Numbered from the stretch's first letter, positions 1 through 6,979 are shown. The stretch: 30,690 bases of DNA from JAQUBU01 sp036677685 (GCA_036677685.1 JAVBWA010000052.1:1-30690); one strand, 5' to 3'. Program-made: numbers and translations. The notes: a model not told the origin generated them from the letters alone.

Positions 1-413
1 GCTTGGAGCCGCTTCAACCCCCTGAAGGAGAAGTAGTTGTCGATTCCCATAGCAGCATAGTGGTCAAGACCCGTAGCGATATTGAAGAAAAGGGAACTTC
101 ACTAATCAGGCAGTGGTCTTGCGGAATCCAGGACAACCTGAATGGCACCGTAACTATTTTAGGGGATACTAATACCAGTCAGAGTGTTCAATATTTGTAT
201 GCCAAGGTCTATTTGCAGCGGTGGGACGGATCGGAATGGGTTGATGTCTGCAGCCGTACCTACAGTACCAGCAGCAATTTCTATGTCAGCGGTTCCAGCA
301 ATATTTCGGTTTCCAAAGGTAATTATTATCGAACCAGAAGTGTTCACACCGCCCGAAACGCCGGTGGTAATGATGTGCAAACCTCAGTGAGCAGTGCGGT
401 CCTGGTTGAATAA
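1..413 (+). CDS. Small secreted protein, copy 1 (5' end cut by window edge)
   Basis: The reading frame is open to the left edge and ends with TAA at 411-413, so this is the C-terminal 136 residues of a longer gene. It aligns without gaps to the complete copy at 4522-5022 (position 3 matches 4612), differing by scattered substitutions, many of them silent. By analogy the missing part is a signal peptide. The mature protein is rich in Ser, Thr and Val, with alternating polar/hydrophobic segments (VQYLYAKVYLQRWDGSEW, SSNISVSKGNYY) that suggest a small beta-sandwich. It has two cysteines that could form a disulfide (in WSCGI and DVCSR). It resembles small exported Clostridia proteins of unknown function, possibly the DUF6147 type; that name is from memory and unverified. 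It converges on the anti-sigma gene across a shared terminator. Confidence 0.75.
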   Translation, partial: LEPLQPPEGEVVVDSHSSIVVKTRSDIEEKGTSLIRQWSCGIQDNLNGTVTILGDTNTSQSVQYLYAKVYLQRWDGSEWVDVCSRTYSTSSNFYVSGSSNISVSKGNYYRTRSVHTARNAGGNDVQTSVSSAVLVE

Positions 414-434
414 TTCGTAAGAACCAATAATAAA

Positions 435-469
435 GATAGCAGTGGGAATAAGCTATTTCCACTGCTATC
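435..469. terminator. Bidirectional terminator hairpin between secreted gene copy 1 and the anti-sigma gene
   Basis: A 16-base stem starting GATAGCAGTGG and closing CCACTGCTATC, with one G:T wobble and a 3-base loop, lies between two convergent genes. It is followed on the plus strand by TTCATTTTATT. The same hairpin recurs at 5044-5082 with a 7-base loop, as part of the duplicated segment. Confidence 0.7.
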
Positions 470-478
470 GGGTTCATT

Positions 479-1186
479 TTATTGCATGGAAACCGCCATC
501 TCTTTAGCCTGTTCGGGGGTAAGACCGCCAAACAAGCCATATTCGATATTGTCCTCGCTAATCCATATCAGATTGCAGCTTCCATCAGCAAAAGTCATCA
601 AATAACCTTCATATCTTCCTATCTCTACGGTATCCGCTTCAGCCTCTTTGCCATTTATATTGACAGTACGACTGCGCTTGCCGGTTATCTTGCTCTGGGT
701 CATTAGCAATGATGCGTCCGGGGACTTGAAGGAAAGCATTACCTTGGGCTGCTGGTCGTCAGCGTTTTTTTCAATGCGTTCAAATTGAAATCCAGCCGGT
801 ACATATTGCGGAATCAGTATGGTAAACGGCACCTCTGGCTGTATTTTGGCAACTTCTTGCTCAATTTTCCGGCTTGGCTCGGGAGCATCACCATGGTTGC
901 TATACTTCAGCACCAGATTATGGCCCAGCGAAACAATGCTGTGAAGTATCCTTTCCTTGAGAGCATAAGCCGTTGGAGGAGCTAAAAACGATCCACAGAC
1001 AATCAATAGGACGATGGCGGTTGCAGTAATGGAGAGCATTTGCCGTTGCTTCTTCCTCTTTTGCTCCCGATTTCGCTGATACTTCTCGGTAATTCTTTGC
1101 TCTACTTGTACAATGGGGGTTGCAGGCTGTATTTCGCTTTCATGTAAAGTATCCGTAAGAAATTGATTCAAATCATCATAATTCAA
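479..1186 (-). CDS. Membrane anti-sigma factor-like protein (DUF4367-type)
   Basis: A 235-residue protein with a short cytoplasmic N-terminus, a very basic stretch (residues 36-48, REQKRKKQR), one transmembrane helix at about 50-70, and an extracytoplasmic C-terminal domain (about 110-235). The C-terminal part resembles the DUF4367 domain often found in partners of ECF sigma factors in Clostridia. The start is a TTG that overlaps the sigma gene stop codon (TTGA), so the two are translationally coupled. Inferred role: it holds the neighbouring sigma factor at the membrane and releases it on an envelope signal. No zinc-binding HxxxCxxC motif of the ZAS class is visible. A relic of its last ten codons lies at 5093-5125. 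The family call is by domain layout and context, not a search. Confidence 0.7.
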   Translation of the reverse strand: MNYDDLNQFLTDTLHESEIQPATPIVQVEQRITEKYQRNREQKRKKQRQMLSITATAIVLLIVCGSFLAPPTAYALKERILHSIVSLGHNLVLKYSNHGDAPEPSRKIEQEVAKIQPEVPFTILIPQYVPAGFQFERIEKNADDQQPKVMLSFKSPDASLLMTQSKITGKRSRTVNINGKEAEADTVEIGRYEGYLMTFADGSCNLIWISEDNIEYGLFGGLTPEQAKEMAVSMQ

Positions 1187-1734
1187 GAATGCTCACCATC
1201 CTTCTCGAACCAGGCTTGGTATTCGCGTGACAGCTTGGCGCGAGCGCGGAAAAGCAGTTTTTTTACGGTTCCCACACTGTTGCCCATGGCAAAGGCAATA
1301 TCCTTATCTTTAAAGTCCAAGTAATACTTGAGAATAACCGCTTTATACTCCTGGGGAGAAAGCTCAAGCATGGCAGTCTGGATGAATTCCCGGGCGTGGA
1401 TATGTTCGGCCATCCCTGAAAAAGGATCATGTACAGCAGCCGTCGGAATGGAAGAATCCATATCAGGCATCAATACGGACCTCTTTTCCCGCTTAAAATG
1501 CTCACGAGTCAGATTGATGGCAATAGAGGTCAGCCACGGCAGAAACTTATCTGGATTACGCAACTGGTGGAATTTCTCCAGAGCGATCGCAAAGGCTTCT
1601 TGAGCCATATCTTCGGCCAGAGCAGGATCTCTGCTTAAATAATATACAACATTGACTATTTTTGTATAGTAATTCTCTACAGCCAAGTGCCATAGGGAAT
1701 CAGGGCTGACATCTTCAGGTTTATTCACTATCAT
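1183..1734 (-). CDS. ECF-type RNA polymerase sigma factor
   Basis: A 183-residue sigma-70 family protein with only regions 2 and 4, as in extracytoplasmic function sigmas. Region 2 covers about residues 20-82 (EDMAQEAFAIALEKF, then FLPWLTSIAINLTREHFKR). Region 4, a helix-turn-helix, covers about 121-170 (LELSPQEYKAVILKYYLDF, GNSVGTVKKLLFRARAKL). The sequence upstream is AGAGGAAATGATAGTG: the GAGG is too close to the ATG at 1734 and better spaced for the GTG two codons later (1728), so the true start may be 1728. It overlaps the anti-sigma gene by 4 bases. Its own promoter at 1839-1867 looks like a housekeeping type. The targets are unknown; the duplicated secreted genes beside it are candidates. 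Confidence 0.88.
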   Translation of the reverse strand: MIVNKPEDVSPDSLWHLAVENYYTKIVNVVYYLSRDPALAEDMAQEAFAIALEKFHQLRNPDKFLPWLTSIAINLTREHFKREKRSVLMPDMDSSIPTAAVHDPFSGMAEHIHAREFIQTAMLELSPQEYKAVILKYYLDFKDKDIAFAMGNSVGTVKKLLFRARAKLSREYQAWFEKDGEHS

Positions 1735-1838
1735 TTCCTCTAGTCTTCCGGGGTGGATGAATGGGTATTGCTATAGCATCCATTGGAAGAGCCCTTATTT
1801 TTTTAACAATATTTTGCAATCATAACTACAATGCTATA

Positions 1839-1867
1839 ATTATACTTGTTTATACCTATTGGGACAA
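1839..1867 (-). promoter_or_regulatory. Housekeeping-type promoter for the sigma/anti-sigma pair
   Basis: Read on the minus strand: -35 TTGTCC (1867-1862), a 17-base spacer, and -10 TATAAT (1844-1839), about 105 bases upstream of the sigma start. The -10 is a perfect consensus and the spacing is ideal. Confidence 0.6.
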
Positions 1868-1869
1868 TT

Positions 1870-2278
1870 ATTACTATCACACTCGAGGCTATCCTTTCAG
1901 TTGCCGGATTAAGGAAAGGCCAAGATTCGAAGACAAGAGGGGACGTTTGTATATCCAGCAAAGGCTGGTATGTTCGGCAGGGAACAGACCTGCATGATAT
2001 GCTAACCATATCCTGAAAAAAGCAGTGGTTTTTTAGCAGGACGATAGCGAGAAAAAAACTGCGTGAGTTATATGCCTAGATAGCGAAAAATCACGATGCA
2101 TCAGGTATCGCCTTATGCTTTGCGGCGTTGGGCGTATAGCATAAAGCGATTACGCAGCGCCCTTTGCCGCAGGGAACGGGATGGCTACAGAAACAGCGCA
2201 AGCGTCATGGGATTACCAATCAAACCGATAGATAAGCACGTTCCCTTATGTCTTCCTACATGGCGTACCCCTAAAACA
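1870..2278. other. Structured intergenic region of unknown nature
   Basis: About 400 bases without a convincing gene but full of inverted repeats: CCAGC/GCTGG and GCAGG/CCTGC around 1953-1992; a nested pair TGCGGC (2121-2126) with GCCGCA (2166-2171) enclosing GGGCG (2130-2134) with CGCCC (2158-2162); a competing pair 2107-2118 with 2139-2150 (11 of 12 bases complementary); and GGGAACG (2172-2178) with CGTTCCC (2239-2245). The GC content is clearly higher than in the AT-rich gene to its right. It could be a non-coding RNA, a mobile-element relic, or the edge of an insertion; I do not recognise it. Confidence 0.35.
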
Positions 2279-3316
2279 TTATTCAGTAAACACCATATCT
2301 ATAGGACGCTCAATAACAATAGTCTTTCTAACCTTATACTTTTCGTCAAGAATAACTAATTGGTTTTTTTCCCAATCCCCTATAACAAGATCCTGATCGT
2401 GAAAAGCCAGCGACTGGGGACAATTTACATTAGTTATATCGCAAACCAATTGCTGCTTTATAGGGTCAATAACCGAAATTGCAGTTCCTTTGCATATATC
2501 ATAGTTTAAATGGGCTATATAAATGTATTCTTTCCCATCTTGGTTGCGCGTGTAGACTTGATACGGATACTCATGATTTAAAGTTATCTCATTAATAATT
2601 TCTCCTTTTTCCCAATCAACGACATATATAATAGGTTTTTTTGAGAGTTGCGTTACTGCATAAATAAGCCCATCTGTACTAATGGCCATGGATGATATTT
2701 GGATATTACCCATGGGAATTGTCTTTGTGATGGAATTGTCTTTTAAATCAAAAACATCAAGTCTCCTACCAGTTTTAGTTCCCCAGGCACTTACAATCAT
2801 TTTATTATCCTGAGAGAATACCATATCTGTAACAGAATAATCATACATTATATTCGTTTCTTCTTCATCTTTCAAAGTATCAATTACTGTAATACAGTTT
2901 TCTTTGTAATGGGTTATTTTATATGTATGCCCAATATAGAGCCTTTGGTTTAAACTATTGTATTTTATTATCCAAGGCATAGAATATGTCAATTCTATTC
3001 TGTTTTTTATTATTCCATCCTGCAATACACAAACCTCTTTCCCAACGGATTGCGGATTACCTCGGACTGCAACATAGATCTTGCCCTTTTCTCCGCAAGC
3101 TAAATCGGAGCCTCCCAATAGTTGGGTTTTGGAAATAAGCTTATAATCAGTAGAAAAAAAGAGGATCGTTCGCGGGGTAGAAAGAACATAGAGTCCAGAT
3201 GTTTTCTCAGGTTTATCATTTTTCTTCACCACAATTGCAGTCTTTTGTTCCAACGCATAATTGTAACCAAAAGCCAAGATGGCAATTGAAATAATTATTA
3301 TTAGTACTTTTTTCAT
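2279..3316 (-). CDS. Exported or membrane-anchored beta-propeller-like protein
   Basis: A 345-residue protein with an N-terminal hydrophobic signal or anchor (MKKVLIIIISIAILAFGY, residues 1-18). The rest reads as repeated blade-like units of about 40-45 residues: GLYVLSTPRTILFFSTDYKL, KIYVAVRGNPQSV, ITVIDTLKD, MVFSQDNKMIVSAWG, IYVVDWEKGEIINEI, ISVIDPIKQQLVCDI. This layout is typical of YVTN/WD40-like propellers; a specific ligand or enzyme activity cannot be named. It is AT-rich compared with the ribosomal genes, which suggests separate ancestry. It lies 88 bases downstream of the interrupted hydrolase gene on the same strand, perhaps in one transcript. Its ribosome-binding site (AAGGGGG, 11 bases from ATG) sits in a hairpin described separately. 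Confidence 0.65.
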   Translation of the reverse strand: MKKVLIIIISIAILAFGYNYALEQKTAIVVKKNDKPEKTSGLYVLSTPRTILFFSTDYKLISKTQLLGGSDLACGEKGKIYVAVRGNPQSVGKEVCVLQDGIIKNRIELTYSMPWIIKYNSLNQRLYIGHTYKITHYKENCITVIDTLKDEEETNIMYDYSVTDMVFSQDNKMIVSAWGTKTGRRLDVFDLKDNSITKTIPMGNIQISSMAISTDGLIYAVTQLSKKPIIYVVDWEKGEIINEITLNHEYPYQVYTRNQDGKEYIYIAHLNYDICKGTAISVIDPIKQQLVCDITNVNCPQSLAFHDQDLVIGDWEKNQLVILDEKYKVRKTIVIERPIDMVFTE

Positions 3317-3323
3317 AACATCT

Positions 3324-3355
3324 CTGCCCCCTTTTCAGATCAGAAAAAGGGGCAG
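3324..3355 (-). promoter_or_regulatory. Hairpin covering the ribosome-binding site of the propeller gene
   Basis: On the minus strand, CTGCCCC (3355-3349 side) can pair with GGGGCAG (3330-3324 side) around an A/T-rich inner stem. This places the Shine-Dalgarno AAGGGGG of the downstream gene inside the stem. A strong TAAGGAGGT lies about 20 bases further upstream (near 3359-3369) with no ATG after it. This is possible translational control, or simply a terminator-like hairpin read on the plus strand, where it is followed by AATTTT. Confidence 0.35.
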
Positions 3356-3404
3356 AATTTTACCTCCTTATAGATATCTAATCCTCAAAAATTACATGCA
3401 CTTC

Positions 3405-4247
3405 CTAGCTTCCATATACGAAAGTAGTTGTATAATTGCTCGCTTCAATTGAGTCAGGAAGACATAATGCTCCCCCAGAACTATTAATATTGACACCAGT
3501 ATAATCACTGTATCCTACCCACGGTAATTTTGTACAATACCATGAATCCCTATTATCAAAACTACTTAAAGCATAACTCTCATCTTCTTGGTCGCCTAAG
3601 TAGGTCATCATTGCACCAATAACTCCGGGGGGCTCTGAATTGGCAACACACTGACCTATTGCTTCATCATAGTTATTCCTGTACTAAGACTTTGATTCAT
3701 AAAGAACGCCGTCACCTACTTGAGCCGAAATAAATTGTCCTAGATCTTCATCATATGTTCCACCATGTCTATAATACCCCCAGGGGCAACTACCATCATG
3801 AACTAAAATAATGTCACCATCTCCAAAAGCAGAATATGAAATATTATTAGAACCTTTACTCATAGATTGATGATTCGACATATCTTTCTCAATTATTTTT
3901 ATAGCTTCTTTTGCTTCCTTACTATTAAGATCAGTAATTTTTGAAAAGTCAATTAGTATATCCCTATTTTCTTCATAATACTGTTGTCTTTTTTGGGTTA
4001 GCATATCAATAGTACCATTTTGCTCAAGCTCTTTTGCCATCTTCATTTTAAGCTGATATTTTTTATCTGCTGAGTGATTCAATTCCGACGAAGCGCCGGG
4101 ATTATACTTCTCTATTGAATTTGCCAGTGCTGAAGCATTGGCAGGAATAGTAAAGAAAATCTTGGAATTTCTCTCACCCTCCTTCCAACAATAAGTTTCA
4201 TAAAGAAATTCGTTTATTACCACCTCCCAACAATTCTGTTCATTCAA
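3405..4247 (-). pseudogene. Permuted NlpC/P60 (YiiX/YycO-like) hydrolase interrupted by an in-frame TAG
   Basis: One continuous frame of 280 sense codons is broken only by TAG at 3684-3686 (codon 188). The upstream part carries GDGDIILVHDGSCPWGYYRHGG (shown here as GDIILVHDGSC then WGYYRHGG); the putative catalytic His is residue 161. The part after the stop carries SWYCTKLPWVGY, which matches the CSxLVW-type Cys motif of permuted papain-fold enzymes (Cys 238), then ALCLPDSIEASNYTTTFVY. That His-before-Cys order is the hallmark of this family (LRAT/YaeF/YiiX group), known for cleaving amide bonds in peptidoglycan or lipids. The truncated product would lack the Cys. The start is uncertain: TTG at 4247 is used here; a GGGAGGTGG lies just inside, and a signal-peptide-like frame begins at ATG 4201 in another phase, so a second lesion near the N-terminus is possible. 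Confidence 0.6.
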
Positions 4248-4521
4248 AATTAATAGAGAACTCTATTCCACTACATTCCAAATCATCAGTTTATACCATT
4301 AGGTAACTACTATTGCTATAGATTCAGCCATCATCCCACTTTTCCGTGAGCGTTTTCATTCTGACATCCATATCATTAATGGACGTGCATAAAAAGTTGG
4401 CATCTTCTGCTCCCTCCGACTATAAGATGGTCAAGCAACAGAAAAGGTTGACAAACTTTTGTATTTTGTCAACCTTTTTCCGTCATTATCAATCTATGTA
4501 AAAAAGAAAGGTGGAATGTCT
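4248..4521. other. Intergenic region with a short orphan reading-frame tail
   Basis: No complete gene is visible. On the minus strand, 4324-4419 is open for 31 codons before TGA, ending NDMDVRMKTLTEKWDDG. It has no start codon with a ribosome-binding site and is preceded by TAG, so it may be the tail of a deleted gene. The right part holds the perfect hairpin at 4442-4478 and the ribosome-binding site of the secreted protein gene (AAAGGTGG, 4507-4514). Confidence 0.3.
4442..4478. terminator. Perfect 14-bp hairpin with T-tract upstream of secreted gene copy 2
   Basis: AAAAGGTTGACAAA (4442-4455) pairs perfectly with TTTGTCAACCTTTT (4465-4478), followed by T and then CCG. It looks like an intrinsic terminator in either direction. 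No plus-strand gene lies to its left, so it may end transcription of a lost gene, act as an attenuator for the gene at 4522, or be a palindromic operator (GGTTGACAA/TTGTCAACC). Confidence 0.5.
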
Positions 4522-5022
4522 ATGAAAAAGAACCTTCGTATTGTACTGACCCTGTTGTCCCTGAGTGTATTCCTGTTTTGCCTGTCAGGCCTTGCTTCGG
4601 CCAAGGAAAGCCTGGAACCACTTCCGCTCCCTGAAGGAGAAGTGGTCGTCGATTCCCATAGCAGCATAGTGGTCAAAACCCGTAGCGATATTGAAGAAAA
4701 GGGAACTTCACTAATCAGGCAGTGGTCCTGCGGAATCCAAGACAACCTGAATGGCACCGTTGCTATTTTGGGAGACACCAATACCAGTCAGAGTGTTCAA
4801 TATTTGGATGCCAAGGTCTATTTGCAGCGGTGGGACGGATCGGAATGGGTTGATGTCTGCAGCCGTACCTACAGCACCAGCAACAATTTTTATGTCAGCG
4901 GTTCCAGCAATATTTCGGGTTCCAGTGGTGATCATTATCGAACCAGAAGTGTTCACACCGCCCGAAATGCCGGTAGTAATGATGTGCAAACCTCAGTGAG
5001 CAGTGCGGTCCTGGTTGAGTAA
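4522..5022 (+). CDS. Small secreted protein, copy 2 (complete)
   Basis: A 166-residue protein with a classic signal peptide: MKKNLR, a hydrophobic core (IVLTLLSLSVFLFCLSG), then a likely signal peptidase I site after LASA (residue 27 or so). The Cys in the core is preceded by Phe, so this is not a lipobox. The mature part of about 139 residues is the same Ser/Thr-rich, beta-prone domain as copy 1, with two cysteines (in WSCGI and DVCSR). The start was chosen at ATG 4522 because AAAGGTGG (4507-4514) is 7 bases away; ATG 4516 would be too close. Function unknown; it may be a cell-surface or secreted effector. The duplication with copy 1 and the neighbouring sigma/anti-sigma pair suggest co-regulation, but this is inference. 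Confidence 0.8.
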   Translation: MKKNLRIVLTLLSLSVFLFCLSGLASAKESLEPLPLPEGEVVVDSHSSIVVKTRSDIEEKGTSLIRQWSCGIQDNLNGTVAILGDTNTSQSVQYLDAKVYLQRWDGSEWVDVCSRTYSTSNNFYVSGSSNISGSSGDHYRTRSVHTARNAGSNDVQTSVSSAVLVE

Positions 5023-5043
5023 TTCATAAAAACCAATAATAAA

Positions 5044-5082
5044 GATAGCAGTGGGAATAAGCTAGCTATTCCTACTGCTATC
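5044..5082. terminator. Bidirectional terminator hairpin after secreted gene copy 2
   Basis: GATAGCAGT...ACTGCTATC with inner GGAATA/TATTCC and an AGCTAGC loop, followed by TTTATTTTTATT. It is the duplicate of the hairpin at 435-469 and can also stop leftward transcripts from the Memo-AMMECR1 gene. Confidence 0.7.
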
Positions 5083-5092
5083 AGGTTTATTT

Positions 5093-5125
5093 TTATTGCA
5101 TGGACACCACCATTTCTTTGGCTTG
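5093..5125 (-). pseudogene. Relic of the anti-sigma gene 3' end
   Basis: Read on the minus strand, these bases encode QAKEMVVSMQ and a stop, matching the last ten codons (QAKEMAVSMQ) of the anti-sigma gene at 479-1186 except for one Ala to Val change. Upstream of Gln the match ends abruptly. It is the end of the duplicated segment rather than an independent gene. Confidence 0.75.
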
Positions 5126-5214
5126 TCTATATACTTATAATAGTCTCACCTCATTAATGCCGAAACTGTCCAAACTTCTCTATTCATTTATACTAACCCC
5201 ATACCCTTCCTAAT

Positions 5215-6606
5215 TTACTTAAAGCGTTTTACCTCGAACCGCATTATACTGCATTTTTCTCCGGGGGCAATGCCTGCTTTCTGCTTGGCGATCGCCAACT
5301 GTTCCTCGACCGTATCCACGCCTTCCAGATCGGGCAACAGCAGGCCGCGTTTACCTCCCGAGCTGACTATTACCCCGTACTTGCGCGGGTCCAGATCTTC
5401 CTGACGGCAGCTTTCGGCTTGTCCCAGTATATCTACCGAATAGACCAGATCATCGAGTTCATATGCTTCCAGAGCGGCAAAACGCGGGTCGTTGGTCCCG
5501 GCTGCCAGTGCATTGGAGGCAATTTCCTCAGCCAGGTCGCGGTAAGCCGGCATTATGGTTCCAATACAGCCGCGCAGCTGCCCGTGCTTCTTCAATGACA
5601 CAAAGGCTCCGGCCTGGGTATTACAAAGCTCCTTCATCTCCTCCGGTATTGGGGGGGCAGACTGCCCTTTGATATGCGCTTCCAGATTCATCCGCGCCCA
5701 GCGCACCGGCAGGCTCTCCTGCTCCCTTTTTTCCCGTATGGTTTTCGCCTTGGACTGCTGCAACTGCTCGAGAAAACTGTCCCCCGGCTTGAGCGGTGAA
5801 AATCCGGCTATTAAATAACCGACCCCAAAAGGTCCTTCATAGCTTAAGATCCGGGATTCAAAATCCCAGGCGTCCAAGGCTCCCAGCATTATTATTATGG
5901 AACGGTAGCCGCATTCCCCGGCATTTTCCCTTAACTTTTCGGACATATTATAAATCGCATTCACATCGCCTTTTTCCATTAAATCTTTGATGCCGGCATC
6001 GAATCTGGGGCCATCCGGGTGATACTCATAAGGCCCATCATTGCTAAGGCGGTGCGACATATCCCCGGAGGCAATTACCGCGATTTTCCTACCCAGTTTA
6101 TCCGCAGCGTTCTTAATAAGACTGCCAAAAGTATAGAGTTCCAGATTTGACAAATAACCTATACTGACAGCTAGAACTGGTAGTTCAGGCAAGCCTGCTT
6201 CTTTGAGGTAATACAGGGGAACCAGAATGCCATGATCAAGCTTAAAATTAAGCCGGTATTGGCGATGCTTGTCCTGATCCAGAGCCACAAAATTAATGCC
6301 CTTGAGATCAGCCGCTGCTTTAAGTTCAGCCAGGAGTTCCAAATCATTGGCACAGGCCAAGCCCAGGGAATTGCCAAAAGCCGCAAAATCCCCCTTAAGC
6401 TCGGGTGCGGACAGAGCTGATAAGCAATCAGAAAAAACATTGCCATGAGGGGTTAAAAACACAAGGGTTTCAGGATTGCTTTCAACCACTTGGGCAGCCA
6501 TCCTTTTCATACCCTCAACCGTGGGGTTGACATCTGCCAGCCTGTCCTCGCCGATTGCAGGGACAATCAAAGGGGGATGAGGTGCAAGCACCGCATAGCT
6601 GATCAT
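5215..6606 (-). CDS. AmmeMemoRadiSam-type fusion: Memo/LigB-like domain plus AMMECR1 domain
   Basis: A 463-residue cytosolic protein with two domains. Residues 1 to about 270 resemble the class III extradiol-dioxygenase/Memo fold: APHPPLIVP at the N-terminus, TPHGN at 52-56, DHG at 124-126, SGDMSHR at 180-186. Residues about 285-463 are an AMMECR1 domain: LRGCIGT at 344-350 and NDPRF at 372-376. In many anaerobes these two domains occur with a radical-SAM protein as the AmmeMemoRadiSam set, whose reaction is not established; no such partner is in this window. Start: ATG 6606 preceded by AAGGAAGTG. A copy of the structured repeat lies in its 5' flank (6645-6782). It probably has its own transcript; the next gene upstream (cwlD) ends 370 bases away. 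Confidence 0.85.
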   Translation of the reverse strand: MISYAVLAPHPPLIVPAIGEDRLADVNPTVEGMKRMAAQVVESNPETLVFLTPHGNVFSDCLSALSAPELKGDFAAFGNSLGLACANDLELLAELKAAADLKGINFVALDQDKHRQYRLNFKLDHGILVPLYYLKEAGLPELPVLAVSIGYLSNLELYTFGSLIKNAADKLGRKIAVIASGDMSHRLSNDGPYEYHPDGPRFDAGIKDLMEKGDVNAIYNMSEKLRENAGECGYRSIIIMLGALDAWDFESRILSYEGPFGVGYLIAGFSPLKPGDSFLEQLQQSKAKTIREKREQESLPVRWARMNLEAHIKGQSAPPIPEEMKELCNTQAGAFVSLKKHGQLRGCIGTIMPAYRDLAEEIASNALAAGTNDPRFAALEAYELDDLVYSVDILGQAESCRQEDLDPRKYGVIVSSGGKRGLLLPDLEGVDTVEEQLAIAKQKAGIAPGEKCSIMRFEVKRFK

Positions 6607-6644
6607 AATATCACTTCCTTAATTCATTAATTTCACATTGCCCG

Positions 6645-6782
6645 GATCTTTTAAACATCGAAAGAAACTGCGGAGCAATTTCAACGAACCGCTGCAACGA
6701 GGCGGGGGATCAGACCCGCCGTCTGTTCTGTTAATAGGAACCCAACCCTTAAAGACACAGAAGACATCTTTTAGCCTCGTTA
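6645..6782 (-). repeat. Structured intergenic repeat, copy A
   Basis: Same orientation and overall order as copies at 16051-16191 and 28231-28367. On the minus strand it begins TAACGAGGC, has the conserved box GGGTTCCTATTAA, the GCGGG/CCCGC hairpin, CGCCTCG pairing with the first bases, and ends with GAAATTGC/GCAGTTTC (one G:U) and GATGTTTAAAAGATC. The 5' CCCGC segment seen in the other copies is changed here. It is in the gap between cwlD and the Memo-AMMECR1 gene, in the 5' flank of the latter. Confidence 0.8.
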
Positions 6783-6868
6783 TACATATTTTGGTTTGTA
6801 AAAAGTATATCATAAGTAAATTATGAATTAATTTTCAAAGACAAGTTCATTAAACTGAGTTTATTGTA

Positions 6869-6928
6869 CATGAATATTAAGCGGAGAGTCTTCGCATAGG
6901 GTAAGACCATCCGCTTACAGTATTCATG
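6869..6928. repeat. 60-bp imperfect palindrome downstream of cwlD
   Basis: CATGAATA (6869-6876) pairs with TATTCATG (6921-6928), AAGCGGA (6879-6885) with TCCGCTT (6910-6916), and GTCTT (6888-6892) with AAGAC (6903-6907). This gives a long stem with small internal loops. There is no T-tract, so it is not a standard terminator. It could protect the cwlD 3' end or be a separate palindromic element; it is not obviously related to the 140-bp repeat. Confidence 0.5.
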
Positions 6929-6979
6929 CATCTCTTGCTTTCTAACCTTCGCGTGAAAAACAGCCCCTAAGTGCACGGC

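Noticed and set aside
2128..2134. GTTGGGC, which fits the integron attC core GTTRRRY
   Set aside because: No partner RYYYAAC core at a suitable distance and no cassette-like arrangement or integrase.
2096..2359. An 87-codon plus-strand open frame in the intergenic region
   Set aside because: No ribosome-binding site, it runs into the propeller gene on the other strand, and it shows no protein-like pattern; the inverted repeats explain the region better.
5129..5214. Gap between the anti-sigma relic and the Memo-AMMECR1 stop
   Set aside because: AT-rich, with no open frame, hairpin or promoter that I can support.
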